Below, one piece after another: positions 1 through 12,000 of a DNA stretch of 64,000 nt. A program made the translations under genes and the position numbers. Source of the stretch: Macrostomum hystrix (lineage: Eukaryota; Platyhelminthes; Macrostomidae); contig CATNEN010000001.1 in the NCBI GenBank assembly GCA_950097015.1, forward strand, positions 24,915,001 to 24,979,000. Reading direction: 5' to 3'. Below the pieces are notes generated by a model. That model did not search any database. It saw only the letters and a list, made by a program, of their open reading frames with translations, and was not told the DNA's origin. Each line of letters begins with the position of its first letter. Positions within the stretch are counted from its first letter, which is position 1.

Positions 1-984
1 CGCTAACTACTCTACTCATCCGCTTAGTAGTATTTTTAGAAAATGCGAACTAAAAAACATACAAGTGCAGCATGTGATTCATTTCACCAAAAAAGGAGAA
101 ACGAATCAATAAAAAGTCATGTGACTACTATTTATAGTACGAGTATCAAATCAATTTTTGTCATAAGCAACCAACAATCCCACCAATCACGTTGCCCAAA
201 GTCAAACAAAAGGTCAAGAAAGCGATAATATATCTTTTTGCGCTTCTACTAGTTTAGTTGCAAAAAGTCCATCCACTCAAGTTGTCAAGCGTTGACCCAG
301 ACTTTTTGACACCAGTTTGACACCTGTACTTTGAACGCAATCATCGAACCCGAGAGGGTCCGAATCTCTATTAATACAAGAACTCCGAAGCGAGCCCAGA
401 TTCAGAGTCTCGCCGAGAAGAGAAAACGGAGAGAAATCTGAAGAGTATCGGACTCTAGTTCCAAGACTTGTGGTAGAGTTCCTTGAGTTATCCTAATTAA
501 TTATTTATTAATTAGAAGTCTTTTATTGAGCTAAGTCAAACCTCTCCTAGAAATCGTTAAATCAACGATTAAATCATAATCACAGACGTGTGATAACATT
601 GATTGTACTACAAAGGGTGAGCGCCAGACCCGTGGTAGAACCTACCAGGGCTGGTAAGCAGGAGCACACTCCACAAGTGACTGTTGGTTAACCGGCATCA
701 ACGACAAATCGGAGACACTCCACCGAATTTCTATTGGTTCATCTTAACCGCAACCGAAGAAAAGAGAATACATTAACTCTTCTTGTATTCGACGATCCAG
801 GTACACGAAGGGCAACCAGACGCCAAGCGCATCCGAGAAATTCAAAGGCTGCAGCAACCGAAGAGGACTAGCAACTCAAACAAAAGGAAGGTAAGATCTA
901 CAACTTCTACTCATTGCGTAATTGTTACTGGGCCACCCAGCAGTTGCTCGAAGTGTTAAATTCCTTGCACCAAGAGTAAGGAAT
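1..984 (+). repeat. LTR-like repeat unit, copy A (left end outside window)
   Basis: This stretch is repeated almost base for base 2565-2569 bp downstream (copy B, 2522-3553), with small indels such as a missing 3-bp GTT and a missing 1-bp A. It carries no convincing long ORF; the 61-codon frame at 43-228 is present in both copies but looks incidental. The TATA-like position reads TATTAATA here instead of TATAAATA in copy B. Near its right end is a hairpin-prone CTGGGCCACCCAG motif resembling the LTR/primer-binding-site junction of retroelements. It is followed directly by a minisatellite. Calling it an LTR is inference. Confidence 0.6.
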
Positions 985-2521
985 TCATCAGTGGATGGGA
1001 GAACTGGGGAGTGGATGGGGAGAACTGGGGAGTGGATGGGAGAACTGGGGAGTCGTTGGGAGAGCCCGAGTGGATAGGAGATCTGGGAAGTGGTTGAGAT
1101 AACTGGGGAGTGGATGGGATAACTGGGGAGTGGATGGGATAACTGGGGAGTGGATGGGATAACTGGGGAGTGGATGGGGAGAACTGGGGGAGTGGATGGG
1201 AGAACTGGGGGAGTGGATGGGAGAACTGGGGAGTGGTTGGGGAGAACTGGGGAGTGGATGGGAGAACTGGGGAGTGGTTGGGAGAGCCCGAGTGGATAGG
1301 AGATCTGGGAAGTGGTTGAGATAACTGGGGAGTGGATGGGATAACTGGGGAGTGGATGGGATAACTGGGGAGTGGATGGGATAACTGGGGAGTGGATGGG
1401 ATAACTGGGGAGTGGATGGGATAACTGGGAAGTGGATGGGAGAATGGGGGGAGTGGATGGGAGAACCCGAGTGGATGGGAGAACTGGAAAGTGGATGGGA
1501 GAACTGGGAAATGGATGGGAGAACTGGGGAGTGGATGGGAGAACTGGGGGAGTGGATAGGAAAACGGGGGAGTGGATGGGAGAACTGGGGTGTGGATGGG
1601 AGAACGGGGGAGTGGATGGGAGAACTGGGGTGTGGATGGGAGAACGGGGGAGTGGATGGGAGAACTGGGGAGTGAATGGGATAACTGGGGAGTGGATGGG
1701 AGAATGGGGGGAGTGGATAGGAGAACCCGAGTGGATGGGAGAACTGGAAAGTGGATGGGAGAACTGGGGAGTGAATGGGATAACTGGGGAGTGGATGGGA
1801 GAATGGGGGGAGTGGATGGGAGAACCCGAGTGGATGGGAGAACTGGAAAGTGGATGGGAGAACTGGGGAGTGGATGGGAGAACTGGGAAGAGGATGTAAG
1901 AACTGAGGAGTGGATGGGAGAACCCGAGTGGATGGGAGGACTGGTGAGTGGATAGGAGAACTGGGAAGGGGATGGGAGAACTAGGGAGTGGATGGGAGAA
2001 CTGGGAAGAGGATGTAAGAACTGAGGAGTGGATGGGAGAACCCGAGTGGATGGGAGAACCCGAGTGGATGGGAGGACTGGTGAGTGGATAGGAGAGCTGG
2101 GAAGGGGATGGGAGAACTAGGGAGTGGATGGGAGAACTGGGAAGAGGATGTAAGAACTGAGGATTGGATGGGAGAACCCGAGTGGATGGGAGAACTGGGG
2201 AGTGGATGGGAGAATGGGGGGAGTGGATGGGAGAACCCGAGTGGATGGGAGAACTGGAAAGTGGATGGGAGAACTGGGGAGTGAATGGGATAACTGGGGA
2301 GTGGATGGGAGAATGGGGGGAGTGGATGGGAGAACCCGAGTGGATGGGAGAACTGGAAAGTGGATGGGAGAACTGGGGAGTGGATGGGAGAACTGGGAAG
2401 AGGATGTAAGAACTGAGGAGTGGATGGGAGAACCCGAGTGGATGGGAGGACTGGTGAGTGGATAGGAGAACTGGGAAGGGGATGGGAGAACTAGGGAGTG
2501 GATGGGAGAACTAGGGAGTGG
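985..2521. repeat. 20-bp minisatellite, array 1
   Basis: A tandem array of a purine-rich ~20-bp unit (consensus GTGGATGGGAGAACTGGGGA) with 19-21 bp variants. Recurrent variants (GATAACTGGGG, GAGCCCGAGTGGATAGGAGATCTGG, GAACCCGAG) form a higher-order pattern of several units. Because 20 is not a multiple of three, all three frames stay open and give repetitive Trp/Gly/Glu peptides; these are not genes. It lies exactly between the two LTR-like copies. Confidence 0.95.
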
Positions 2522-3553
2522 TGTAGAATGCAGAATTACGGTAATATTTATTTTAACCAATCATGCGCTAACTACTCTACTCATCCGCTTAGTAGTATTT
2601 TTAGAAAATGCGAACTAAAAAACATACAAGTACAGCATGTGATTCATTTCACCAAAAAAGGAGAAACGAATCAATAAAAAGTCATGTGGCTACTATTAAT
2701 AGTACGAGTATCAAATCAATTTTTGTCATAAGCAACCAACAATCCCACCAATCATGTTGCCCAAAGTCAAACAAAAGGTCAAGAAAGCGATAATATATAT
2801 TTTTGCGCTTCTACTAGTTTAGTTGTAAAAAGTCTATCCACTCAAGTTGTCAAGCGTTGTTGACCCAGACTTTTTGACACCAGTTTGACACCTGTACTTT
2901 GAACACACTCATCGAACCCGAGAGGGTCCGAATCTCTATAAATACAAGAGCTCCGAGGCGAACCCAGATTCAGAGTCTCGCCGAGAAGAGAAAACGGAGA
3001 GAAATCTGAAGAGTATCGGACTCTAGTTCCAAGACTTGTGGTAAGAGTTCCTTGAGTTATCCTAATTAATTATTTATTAATTAGAAGTCTTTTATTGAGC
3101 TGAGTCAAACCTCTCCAAGAAATCGTTAAATCAACGATTAAATCATAATCACAGACGTGTGATAACATTGATTGTACTACAAAGGGTGAGCGCCAGACCC
3201 GTGGTAGAACCTACCAGGGCTGGTAAGCAGGAGCACACTCCACAAGTGACTGTTGGTTAACCGGCATCAACGACAAATCGGAGACACTCCACCGAATTTC
3301 TATTGGTTCATCTTAACCGCAACCGAAGAAAAGAGAATACATTAACTCTTCTTGTATTCGACGATCCAGGTACACGAAGGGCAACCAGACGCCAAGCGCA
3401 TCCGAGAAATTCAAAGGCTGCAGCAACCGAAGAGGACTAGCAACTCAAACAAAAGGAAGGTAAGATCTACAACTTCTACTCATTGCGTAATTGTTACTGG
3501 GGCACCCAGCAGTTGCTCGAAGTGTTAAATTCCTTGCACCAAGAGTAAGGAAT
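2522..3553 (+). repeat. LTR-like repeat unit, copy B (complete)
   Basis: Second, complete copy of the unit at 1-984. It begins TGTAGAATGCAG directly after a purine tract (GGGAGTGG), as an LTR would after a polypurine tract. It contains a TATA box (TATAAATA, 2937-2944) about 560 nt before the right end and ends near CTGGGGCACCCAG, a possible primer-binding region. The same minisatellite follows on the right. Terminal TG..CA ends and a matching tRNA are not demonstrated, so the LTR assignment is tentative; the duplication itself is certain. Confidence 0.6.
2937..2944 (+). promoter_or_regulatory. TATA box in LTR-like unit B
   Basis: TATAAATA within a GC-richer context (GTCCGAATCTC upstream, ACAAGAGCTCCGAG downstream), the typical spacing of a core promoter inside an LTR. 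The equivalent site of copy A is TATTAATA. Confidence 0.4.
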
Positions 3554-4610
3554 TCATCAGTGGATGGGAGAACTGGGGAGTGGATGGGAGAACTGGGGAG
3601 TGGATGGGAGAACTGGGGAGTGGATAGGAGAACTGGGGAGTGGATAGGAGAACTGGGAAGTGGTTGAGATAACTGGGGAGTGGATGGGGAGAACTGGGGA
3701 GTGGATGGGAGAACTGGGGAGTCGTTGGGAGAGCCCGAGTGGATAGGAGATCTGGGAAGTGGTTGAGATAACTGGGGAGTGGATGGGATAACTGGGGAGT
3801 GGATGGGATAACTGGGGAGTGGATGGGATAACTGGGGAGTGGATGGGATAACTGGGGAGTGGATGGGGAGAACTGGGGGAGTGGATGGGAGAACTGGGGG
3901 AGTGGATGGGAGAACTGGGGAGTGGTTGGGGAGAACTGGGGAGTGGATGGGAGAACTGGGGAGTGGTTGGGAGAGCCCGAGTGGATAGGAGATCTGGGAA
4001 GTGGTTGAGATAACTGGGGAGTGGATGGGATAACTGGGGAGTGGATGGGATAACTGGGGAGTGGATGGGATAACTGGGGAGTGGATGGGATAACTGGGGA
4101 GTGGATGGGATAACTAGGGAGTGGATGGGATAACTAGGGAGTGGATGGGGAGAACTGGGGGAGTGGATGGGAGAACTGGGGAGTGGATGGGAGAACTGGG
4201 GAGTGGATGGGGAGAACTGGGGAGTGGTTGGGAGAGCCCGAGTGGATAGGAGATCTGGGAAGTGGTTGAGATAACTGGGGAGTGGATGGGATAACTGGGG
4301 AGTGGATGGGATAACTGGGGAGTGGATGGGATAACTGGGGAGTGGATGGGATAACTGGGGAGTGGATGGGATAACTAGGGAGTGGATGGGATAACTAGGG
4401 AGTGGATGGGGAGAACTGGGGGAGTGGATGGGAGAACTGGGGAGTGGATGGGAGAACTGGGGAGTGGATGGGAGAACTGGGGAGTGGATGGGAGAACTGG
4501 GGAGTGGATGGGGAGAACTGGGGAGTGGATGGGAGAACTGGAGAGCGGATGGGATAACTGGGGAGTGGATGGGATAATTGGGGATGGGATGGAAGAACTG
4601 GAAAGAATGA
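3554..4610. repeat. 20-bp minisatellite, array 2
   Basis: Same 20-bp family as array 1, including the same higher-order order of variants (for example the GAGCCCGAGTGGATAGGAGATCTGG block at about 3732, 3974 and 4225). It degenerates after about 4560 into GGGATTGGGA-like sequence. No third LTR-like copy follows. Confidence 0.93.
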
Positions 4611-5007
4611 CAAACGGGAAGATATTGCTGATGGGATTGGGAGAATGACTTACGGATTAGAAAAATGTGTTGGGATTGGGAAAATGCGAAGGGATTGGGA
4701 GAATAGGGAGGGGACGCCAGGATGGAATCATAGCATTATAATTCTCACAAAGGATCACGGTGCATTTAGCACAGTTTTCTCATCAGGGTCAGATATACAG
4801 GACGTGGCTAAAATCGCAGGTGAAATGGGACTTCACTGTCATTCGTGAATTTGTCAGTGAGCTGTGAGCAGCTGCTAGCCAGCCCGAGCAACACAACTTT
4901 TTCCTGCCGCAGAGCGCTAAAGTACATCGGTACGAATAGCTAATAAATTCCCACGAGCCCACATGACAGCTGCACAATGGACGCTGGCGAAAACCGAAGG
5001 TAAGATC

Positions 5008-5222
5008 AGATGTGCAGCCGACAGCACAGCTGCAGCTATTGCGCGGCGCATCTGAAGTCTGCGTACGGCTGTTCAGTCCATGGACTGGAGGGACGCCAAA
5101 CCCCACCCTCGGTTAGTTAAGTTTAAGTGCCTTGCTAAAGGACAGAAATTGCTACCGTGGAGTCAGAAATCGAACCCCCGACCTTTAAGTCAAGCGTTCG
5201 ACGCTCTAACCGCCTGGCTACA
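5008..5222 (-). mobile_element. tRNA-derived SINE (family 2), full head
   Basis: Read on the minus strand, the element starts with a tRNA-like head (A-box-like TAGCCAGGCGGTTAGAGCG, then B-box-like GGGGGTTCGATTTC). A body with CCTTTAGCAAGGCACTTAA follows, a box resembling conserved central motifs of several animal SINEs. The 3' part, from CAGTCCATGGACTGAACAG to GCACATCTGA, is shared with 29951-30047. Two dispersed copies with a common tail and a Pol III-type head support a SINE. The family name is unknown to me. Confidence 0.8.
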
Positions 5223-5229
5223 AACCCTT

Positions 5230-5655
5230 CACCTCAAAGCTGGCTCAAAGCTTCACCAAATTAACGAGTCAGCCAACTGACTGATACTCAAAGAAGTAAA
5301 AAAAGCGTTATTACTACTGTAATGTTTAAACTAGAGGAGTAGTGCATTTGCGCATAGTAAGAGAAGAAATGCAAGTGCGATTTTAATTCAAGAGTTGATT
5401 CGATGCTAACAGAAGCAAGTAGCTAATTCGGAAAACAGTACAGAGCGGGAGTCAGAAGTTCGAGGGGTTCGCGTGTTGTAACATAAGGAATTTGTCTTGG
5501 GACTAACACTGGCCTGCTGTGTGAGTGCCAGCAACTCGAGAGGTCAATGTACATTGCAGATATGGGCAAGATAGTATGAAATTAAATAATCAAAAATCAA
5601 AATAAAAAAAATTTTTTTGACGCCTACTAGAAAGTAGTGTAGATTGTATGTGAAA
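5230..5655. other. Gene-free spacer
   Basis: Unique-looking, moderately AT-rich sequence between the SINE and the next array. I see no coding exon, RNA gene or repeat here. Confidence 0.5.
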
Positions 5656-5657
5656 CA

Positions 5658-5900
5658 TAACAATACAGCTAGCAACTCCCATAACAACGGCATAGCAACT
5701 CGTAGCAAATGCCATAGCAACGGTATGGCAACGGCTTAGCAACGCTAGCAAATGCCATAGCAACGGCTTAGCAACTCCCAAAGCAACAGCTTAGCATCTC
5801 CCATAGCAACGGCTTAGTAACCAACATAGCAACTCCCATAGCAATAGCTTAGCATCTCCCATAGCAACAGCTTAGCAACTCTCAAAGCAAAAGCTTGAAA
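5658..5900. repeat. Degenerate ~22-bp tandem array
   Basis: Imperfect repeats built from CATAGCAAC, GGCTTAGCAACTCC and variants, about ten units. It lies just beyond the 3' end of the holocarboxylase synthetase gene. Confidence 0.8.
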
Positions 5901-6061
5901 ACTACCATAGCGACAAAATTATGCAATAATAACTTGCTGTGTCAAAAAAGTCAGCTGCATCACAGCCACTCTGAAAAGCCATTAAACATGCCTACTAGAC
6001 TACTAGGTGAGTAGTGTAACTAGCAAGTCTAGAATATGAAGCGATGAGTTCAGTTGTGCCT

Positions 6062-9000
6062 TCACTTTGGCACCAGCAGGCTGCGGGTCATGTCGAAACT
6101 GTTGCCATCCGGATGCAGCGACAGGCAGCGGCCGGATTTCAGATCCCTGACGCGCAGGAAGCCGGCCTCGTCGATGCCGACAATCCGGCAGGCGACGGTG
6201 ACGCAATCGGTGGATGAGGCACCCGAGAGCCGGGCATCAACGATTTGGTCGCTGAAATATTTGAAAACAAATCTATATTTTAGCTTCATACTACTACCGT
6301 GCTAGTATAAGTAGCAAATTGAAGGGTAAGGACGAAAAATCTAAAAAAGTAGATCCTAAATGGCACATAAGGTTAATCCTCACCTGTGCATCCAATTATC
6401 AATATAGAGCTTTCGAAATGCTTCAAAGCTGAAGTCTGACACAAGGGATTCCAACTCCGAGACCACACGGGCGATGACCACCTCGCGGGTGAGTGTGGGA
6501 GGCGGCGGATGGCCGGACTGGTCGAAGGCGGCAGCCACACAGGTGCCAGGACTTCTGTTAGTGACATTTATGCCGATACCTGTTACAGATGGGTGGCAGC
6601 ATCCTTTGTGAGATCAATGTGACTTCTTGACCTTCTGACACCCTGACCTTCTGACACCTGACCTTCTGACACCCTGACCTTCTGACACTCTGACCTACTG
6701 ACACACCCTGACCTACTAAAACACCCTGACCTACTGACACACCCTGACCTACTGACACACCCTGACCTACTAAAACACCCTGACCTACTGACACACCCTG
6801 ACCTACAGACACTCTGACTTTCTGACACTCTGACCTACTGACACCCTGACCTACTGACACCCTGACCTACTGACACTCTGACCTACTGACACTCTGACCT
6901 TCTGACACTCTGACCTTCTTGACACCCTGACCTATTGACACCCTGACCTATTGACACCCTGACCTATTGACACCCTGACCTATTGACACCCACTGACCTA
7001 AAACTTACCAATAGCAGCGGAGAAGTAGTTTCCGGAGCTCGAGGCCTTGACTAGGATGCCAGCCACTTTGCCCCGTCCAGGTATATGAATGTCGTTCGGC
7101 CATTTAATCTTTACGTCTAAGTCCTACGAGATGTTGGAGGACAAAACAATCACATAAGTTCAGCGCTTAGGAAGACAACTCGGACTTGGGATATTGGGAT
7201 ATTAGGATATTAGGATATTAGGATATTAAGATATAAGGATATTGGGATATTTAGATATTGGGATATTAGGATATTGGGATATTAGGATATTGGGATATTA
7301 GGATATTGGGATATTAGGATATTGGGATATTAGGATATTGGGATATTAGGATATTGGGATATTAGGATATTGGGATATTGGGATATTGGTATTCGGGATA
7401 TTAGGATATTGGGATATAAGGATATTAAGATATAAGGATATTGGGATATTTAGATATTGGGATATTAGGATATTGGGATATTAGGATATTGGGATATTAG
7501 GATATTGGGATATTAGGATATTGGGATATTAGGATATTGGGATATTAGGATATTGGGATATTAGGATATTGGGATATTAGGATATTGGGATATTAGGATA
7601 TTGGGATATTAGGATATTGGGATATTAGGATATTGGGATATTAGGATATTGGGATATTGGGATATTGGTATTCGGGATATTAGGATATTGGGATATTGGG
7701 ATATTAGGATATTAGGATATTGGGATATTAGGAAATTGGGATATTGGGATATTAGGATATTAGGATATTGGGATATTTGGATATTGGGATATTAGGATAT
7801 TGGGATATTAGGATATTAGGATATTGGGATATTTGGATATTGGGATATTAGGATATTGGGATATTAGGATATTGGGATATTGGGATATTGGTATTCGGTA
7901 TATTAGGATATTGGGATATTGGGATATTAGGATATTGGGGTATTAGGATATTGGGATATTGGTATTCGGGATATTAGGATATTGGGATATTGGGATATTT
8001 GGATATTTGGATATTAGGATATTGGGATATTGGTATTCGGTATATTAGGATATTGGGATATTGGGATATTAGGATATTGGAATATTGGTATTCGGGATAT
8101 TAGGATATTGGGATATTTGGATATTGGGATATTAGGATATTGGGATATTAGGATATTGGGATATTAGGATATTGGGATATTAGGATATTGGGATATTGGG
8201 ATATTGCGACATTGGGATATTAGGGTTTTGGGATATTAGGGTTTTCGATATCGGGACTTACCCCGCATCCGGGCACGGAGCGCAGAGCCTTCAGCACAGC
8301 CAGGGCAGCCACATGCTGCAGCAGGGAAGGCTTGGAGGCCAGCGGGCAGCTGGTTGGCAGGCTGATGTGCACTGACAGCTGGGCTGAGCCTGGAGGGGCT
8401 AGCCACACATTCTGGTCTCGACCGCGGCCCTTCAGCTGCACGCCAGAGACAATGAGCAAGCCGGAGTCAGGTGGCAGACGGGACAGAAGCCTGCGGCGAT
8501 GAGTCACGGGAGAAGTTGCTTGGTGTGCATCAGACTTGTTCACCCAATTTTGTATTCAGAGTTACTAGTTTTCGAGCGTCAATACATTAGTGTCAATGGG
8601 TCAGGGAGTGTCAGTAGGCCAGAGTGTCAGTAGGTCAGGAAGTGTCAGTGGGTCAGGAAGTGTCAGTAGGTCAGGAAGTGTCAGTAGGTCAGGAAGTGTC
8701 AGTGGGTCAGGAAGTGTCAGTAGGTCAGGAAGTGTCAGTGGGTCAGGAAGTGTCAGTAGGTCATGAAGTGTCAGTGGGTCAGGGAGTGTCAGTAGGCCAG
8801 AGTGTCAGTAGGTCAGGAAGTGTCAGTGGGTCAGGGAGTGTCAGTAGGCCAGAGTGTCAGTAGGTCAGGAAGTGTCAGTGGGTCAGGAAGTGTCAGTAGG
8901 TCAGGAAGTGTCAGTAGGTCAGGAAGTGTCAGTGGGTCAGGAAGTGTCAGTAGATCAGGAAGTGTCAGTGGGTCAGGGAGTGTAAGTAGGCCAGAGTGTC

Positions 9001-12000
9001 AGTAGGTCAGGAAGTGTCAGTGGGTCAGGAAGTGTCAGTAGGTCAGGAAGTGTCAGTAGGTCAGGAAGTGTCAGTAGGCCAGAGTGTCAGTAGGTCAGGA
9101 AGTATCAGTGGGTCAGGAAGTGTCAGTGGGTCAGGAAGTGTCAGTGGGTCAGGAAGTGTCAGTAGGTCAGGAAGTGTCAGTAGGTCAGGAAGTGTCAGTA
9201 GGTCAGGAAGTGTCAGTAGGTCAGGAAGTGTCAGTAGGTCAGGAAGTGTCAGTAGGTCAGGAAGTGTCAGTAGTTCAGCTTGAGTCGAGTAATAAAGCAG
9301 TCAGGTGTTCCCCACTCACCCAGTGATCACATCCCAGGAAGACTCCATCACAGGCGAGTACATCAGGCTGCCTCCGAGCACCTTGGCCTCCCTGTACTGG
9401 CTGAATTGTCGCAGATCAAAGTCGTCACCGACTCGGAACTCCGCCGGTAGTGACGCGTAGTCCAGTGACACCAGCGGGATCGTCAGGCCACCGTCTGCGC
9501 TGGTGGCAACGGAGGCGGCTTCTTGAGGTGGCGGGCGAACCAGAAGGTGTCGATTGGGCTGGTAGGCGATCAACTCGGAGTTGGCGCTGCCAGACACGGG
9601 CAGAATTGAGTCCAGCGGCTGACAGAGAAATCCAAGTGAAGAAGGATGGCTGGGTCAATTAATGGGTCACTAATTGCTGGGTAAAGAATCGGGTAACATT
9701 TCACTCTCACCTGGCCATCCAGTGATACAAAGTACACCGGCTGCAGCTTAGGCAACTGGCAGCTGCCAGGCTCAATGGTGCGAACACCCGCCAACTTCAG
9801 GACGGACGACAGGGCCGACGATGAGCTGCCAGGACTGGCGTCAGAGCAGGGCTGAATGAGGAGATAGAGCACAGTTCAGGTAGGAGATAGAACACAGTTC
9901 AGGTAGGAGATAGAACACAGTTCAGGTAGGAGATAGAACACAGTTCAGGTAGGAGATAGAACACAGTTCAGGGAGGAGATAGAACACAGTTCAGGGAGGA
10001 GATAGAACACAGTTCAGGGAGGAGATAGAACACAGTTCAGGTAGGAGATAGAACACAGTTCAGGGAGGAGATAGAACACAGTTCAGGTAGGAGATAGAAC
10101 ACAGTTCAGGGAGGAGATAGAACACAGTTCAGGTAGGAGATAGAACACAGTTCAGGGAGGAGATAGAACACAGTTCAGGTAGGAGATAGAACACAGTTCA
10201 GGGAGCAGATAGAACACAGTTCAGGGAGCAGATAGAACACAGTTCAGGGAGGAGATAGAACACAGTTCAGGGAGGAGATAGAACACAGTTCAGGGAGGAG
10301 ATAGAACACAGTTCAGGGAGGAGATAGAACACAGTTCAGGGAGGAGATAGAACACAGTTCAGGGAGGAGATAGAACACAGTTCAGGGAGGAGATAGAACA
10401 CAGTTCAGGGAGGAGATAGAACACAGTTCAGGGAGGAGATAGAACACAGTTTAACCAGGGACTCAAAAGTAAATTACAAACCAAAGTCAGAGGTAGCTGA
10501 CTGCTTAGGTGAGCCAACTGATATCTCTAATTTCTTCCCGGATCGATTGTATGTTTGTCCTCTGCTACTAGAGGCAGAACAGGGGTAAGAGAAAATTGGT
10601 TGAGCATGTGCTGAGCTGAGCAGCTGAACTCCACAGAGACTAGCCATTCAAATGCTCAGCGATTAATATTTCTAGCCAGCCAGGTGCCCCACTGCTCTAC
10701 TGAACTCAGTCCGCATAGATACAAGCTCACCTGGGATGGAGCGCCATCCCCTCCTACTGCTCAATAGCTAATGAAATCTGAGTCGAAAAAAGATGGGGAC
10801 AAGCAGACTGTCATTTTTTAGCTTAACTCAACTCCAAGCTAATAATCCCAGATAGGAAGCAGAAAGTAATGCAATGAATGCTTTAAAATAAAGTTTTTCA
10901 GACATGTATGGACAACTGCATGCTAGAATTATTACAGAAACTTGTGTGTCGACATAGGCATAGAGTGTGTTTAAATAGGGTTTCAGTGTAACGAAAATGG
11001 AATTCAGTGCGTTGAAATGGGAAATCTGGGAGTCGAAATAGATTTTTGGTGCGCAAAAACTCCATTAAGTGTGTCGAAATCGGATTCGAATGTGTCAAAT
11101 TGGGTTTGTAGTGTGTCGTAGTGGGATTAAGGGTGTAAAATGGGATAGTTACAATGCGTCAAAATAGGTCGAAAGTCGAAATGAACTTTAAGCGTGTCAA
11201 AATTTAAGCGGGATTCCAGCGACTCGATATGGGATATCAGTGTCAAATTGGGGTTTTTGGTGTGTCGAAATGGGATTTTAATGTGTTGAAGTGGGGAATT
11301 TAATGTGTCGAAATCGGATCCATAGTTCTAGATGTCGCAAAGACATGCCGAAAATCTCCCAGACTCACCCAAACCAGCAGGCAGACTTTCCCTTCGCTGT
11401 CTCCCAGCTGGTAGCCGGACCATTCGTCGCCAGCGCCGACTGCTACCGACGCCACTTCAACGCCCGGCAGTGCAGCCCCCAGACTGTCCTCGCCCAGCTC
11501 AGCCGGGTTGTCCACCAGGGCGATGAGGCAGCCTCCGGCCTCAGCAAGGAATCGCTTAGCCACCGTGGCAGCCTCCTGGCTCGTCAGCGGGCTCGGAAGG
11601 ACAAGAACCCGGCAGGCGGTGGTCCAGGCGGCGTCGCTGCGCAGAAGCTCCCGGCGATCGAGGCAGCGGACGATCGTGTCGAAGGGATCGGTCAGTGAGC
11701 GGAGGGCGGCTGTCAAGGAGCTGGCCGGCTCGACTGCGTCTCCTTCGGGGTCCGTCAGGATGGCCAAGTTCGGCGGCTTCGCCTGACTGCCAGACGAGGG
11801 CGGGTTGCCAACGCTCGGATTCTGCCTGCCACCAGATAGCTGGCTGGATTGCTGTGAGGTGGCGATTGGGGATTTCTCAAGATATAGAAGAATCCTTATA
11901 TCCCAACTAGAAGACTATCCAAATCCCATCAAAAAGAATCCCCTATCCCATCTACAAGAATCCCCTATCCCATCAACAAGAATCCCCTATCCCATCAATA

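Noticed and set aside
1412-2560. Several long overlapping frames (Trp/Gly/Glu-rich and the complementary Ser/Pro/His-rich) in the 20-bp array
   Set aside because: Tandem units of 20 bp keep every frame open by chance; there is no start context, splice support or composition other than the repeat.
8624-9326. Hexapeptide-repeat frames (VGQEVS, SRSGSV)
   Set aside because: 18-bp array inside HLCS intron 5, sense strand opposite to the gene; not an exon.
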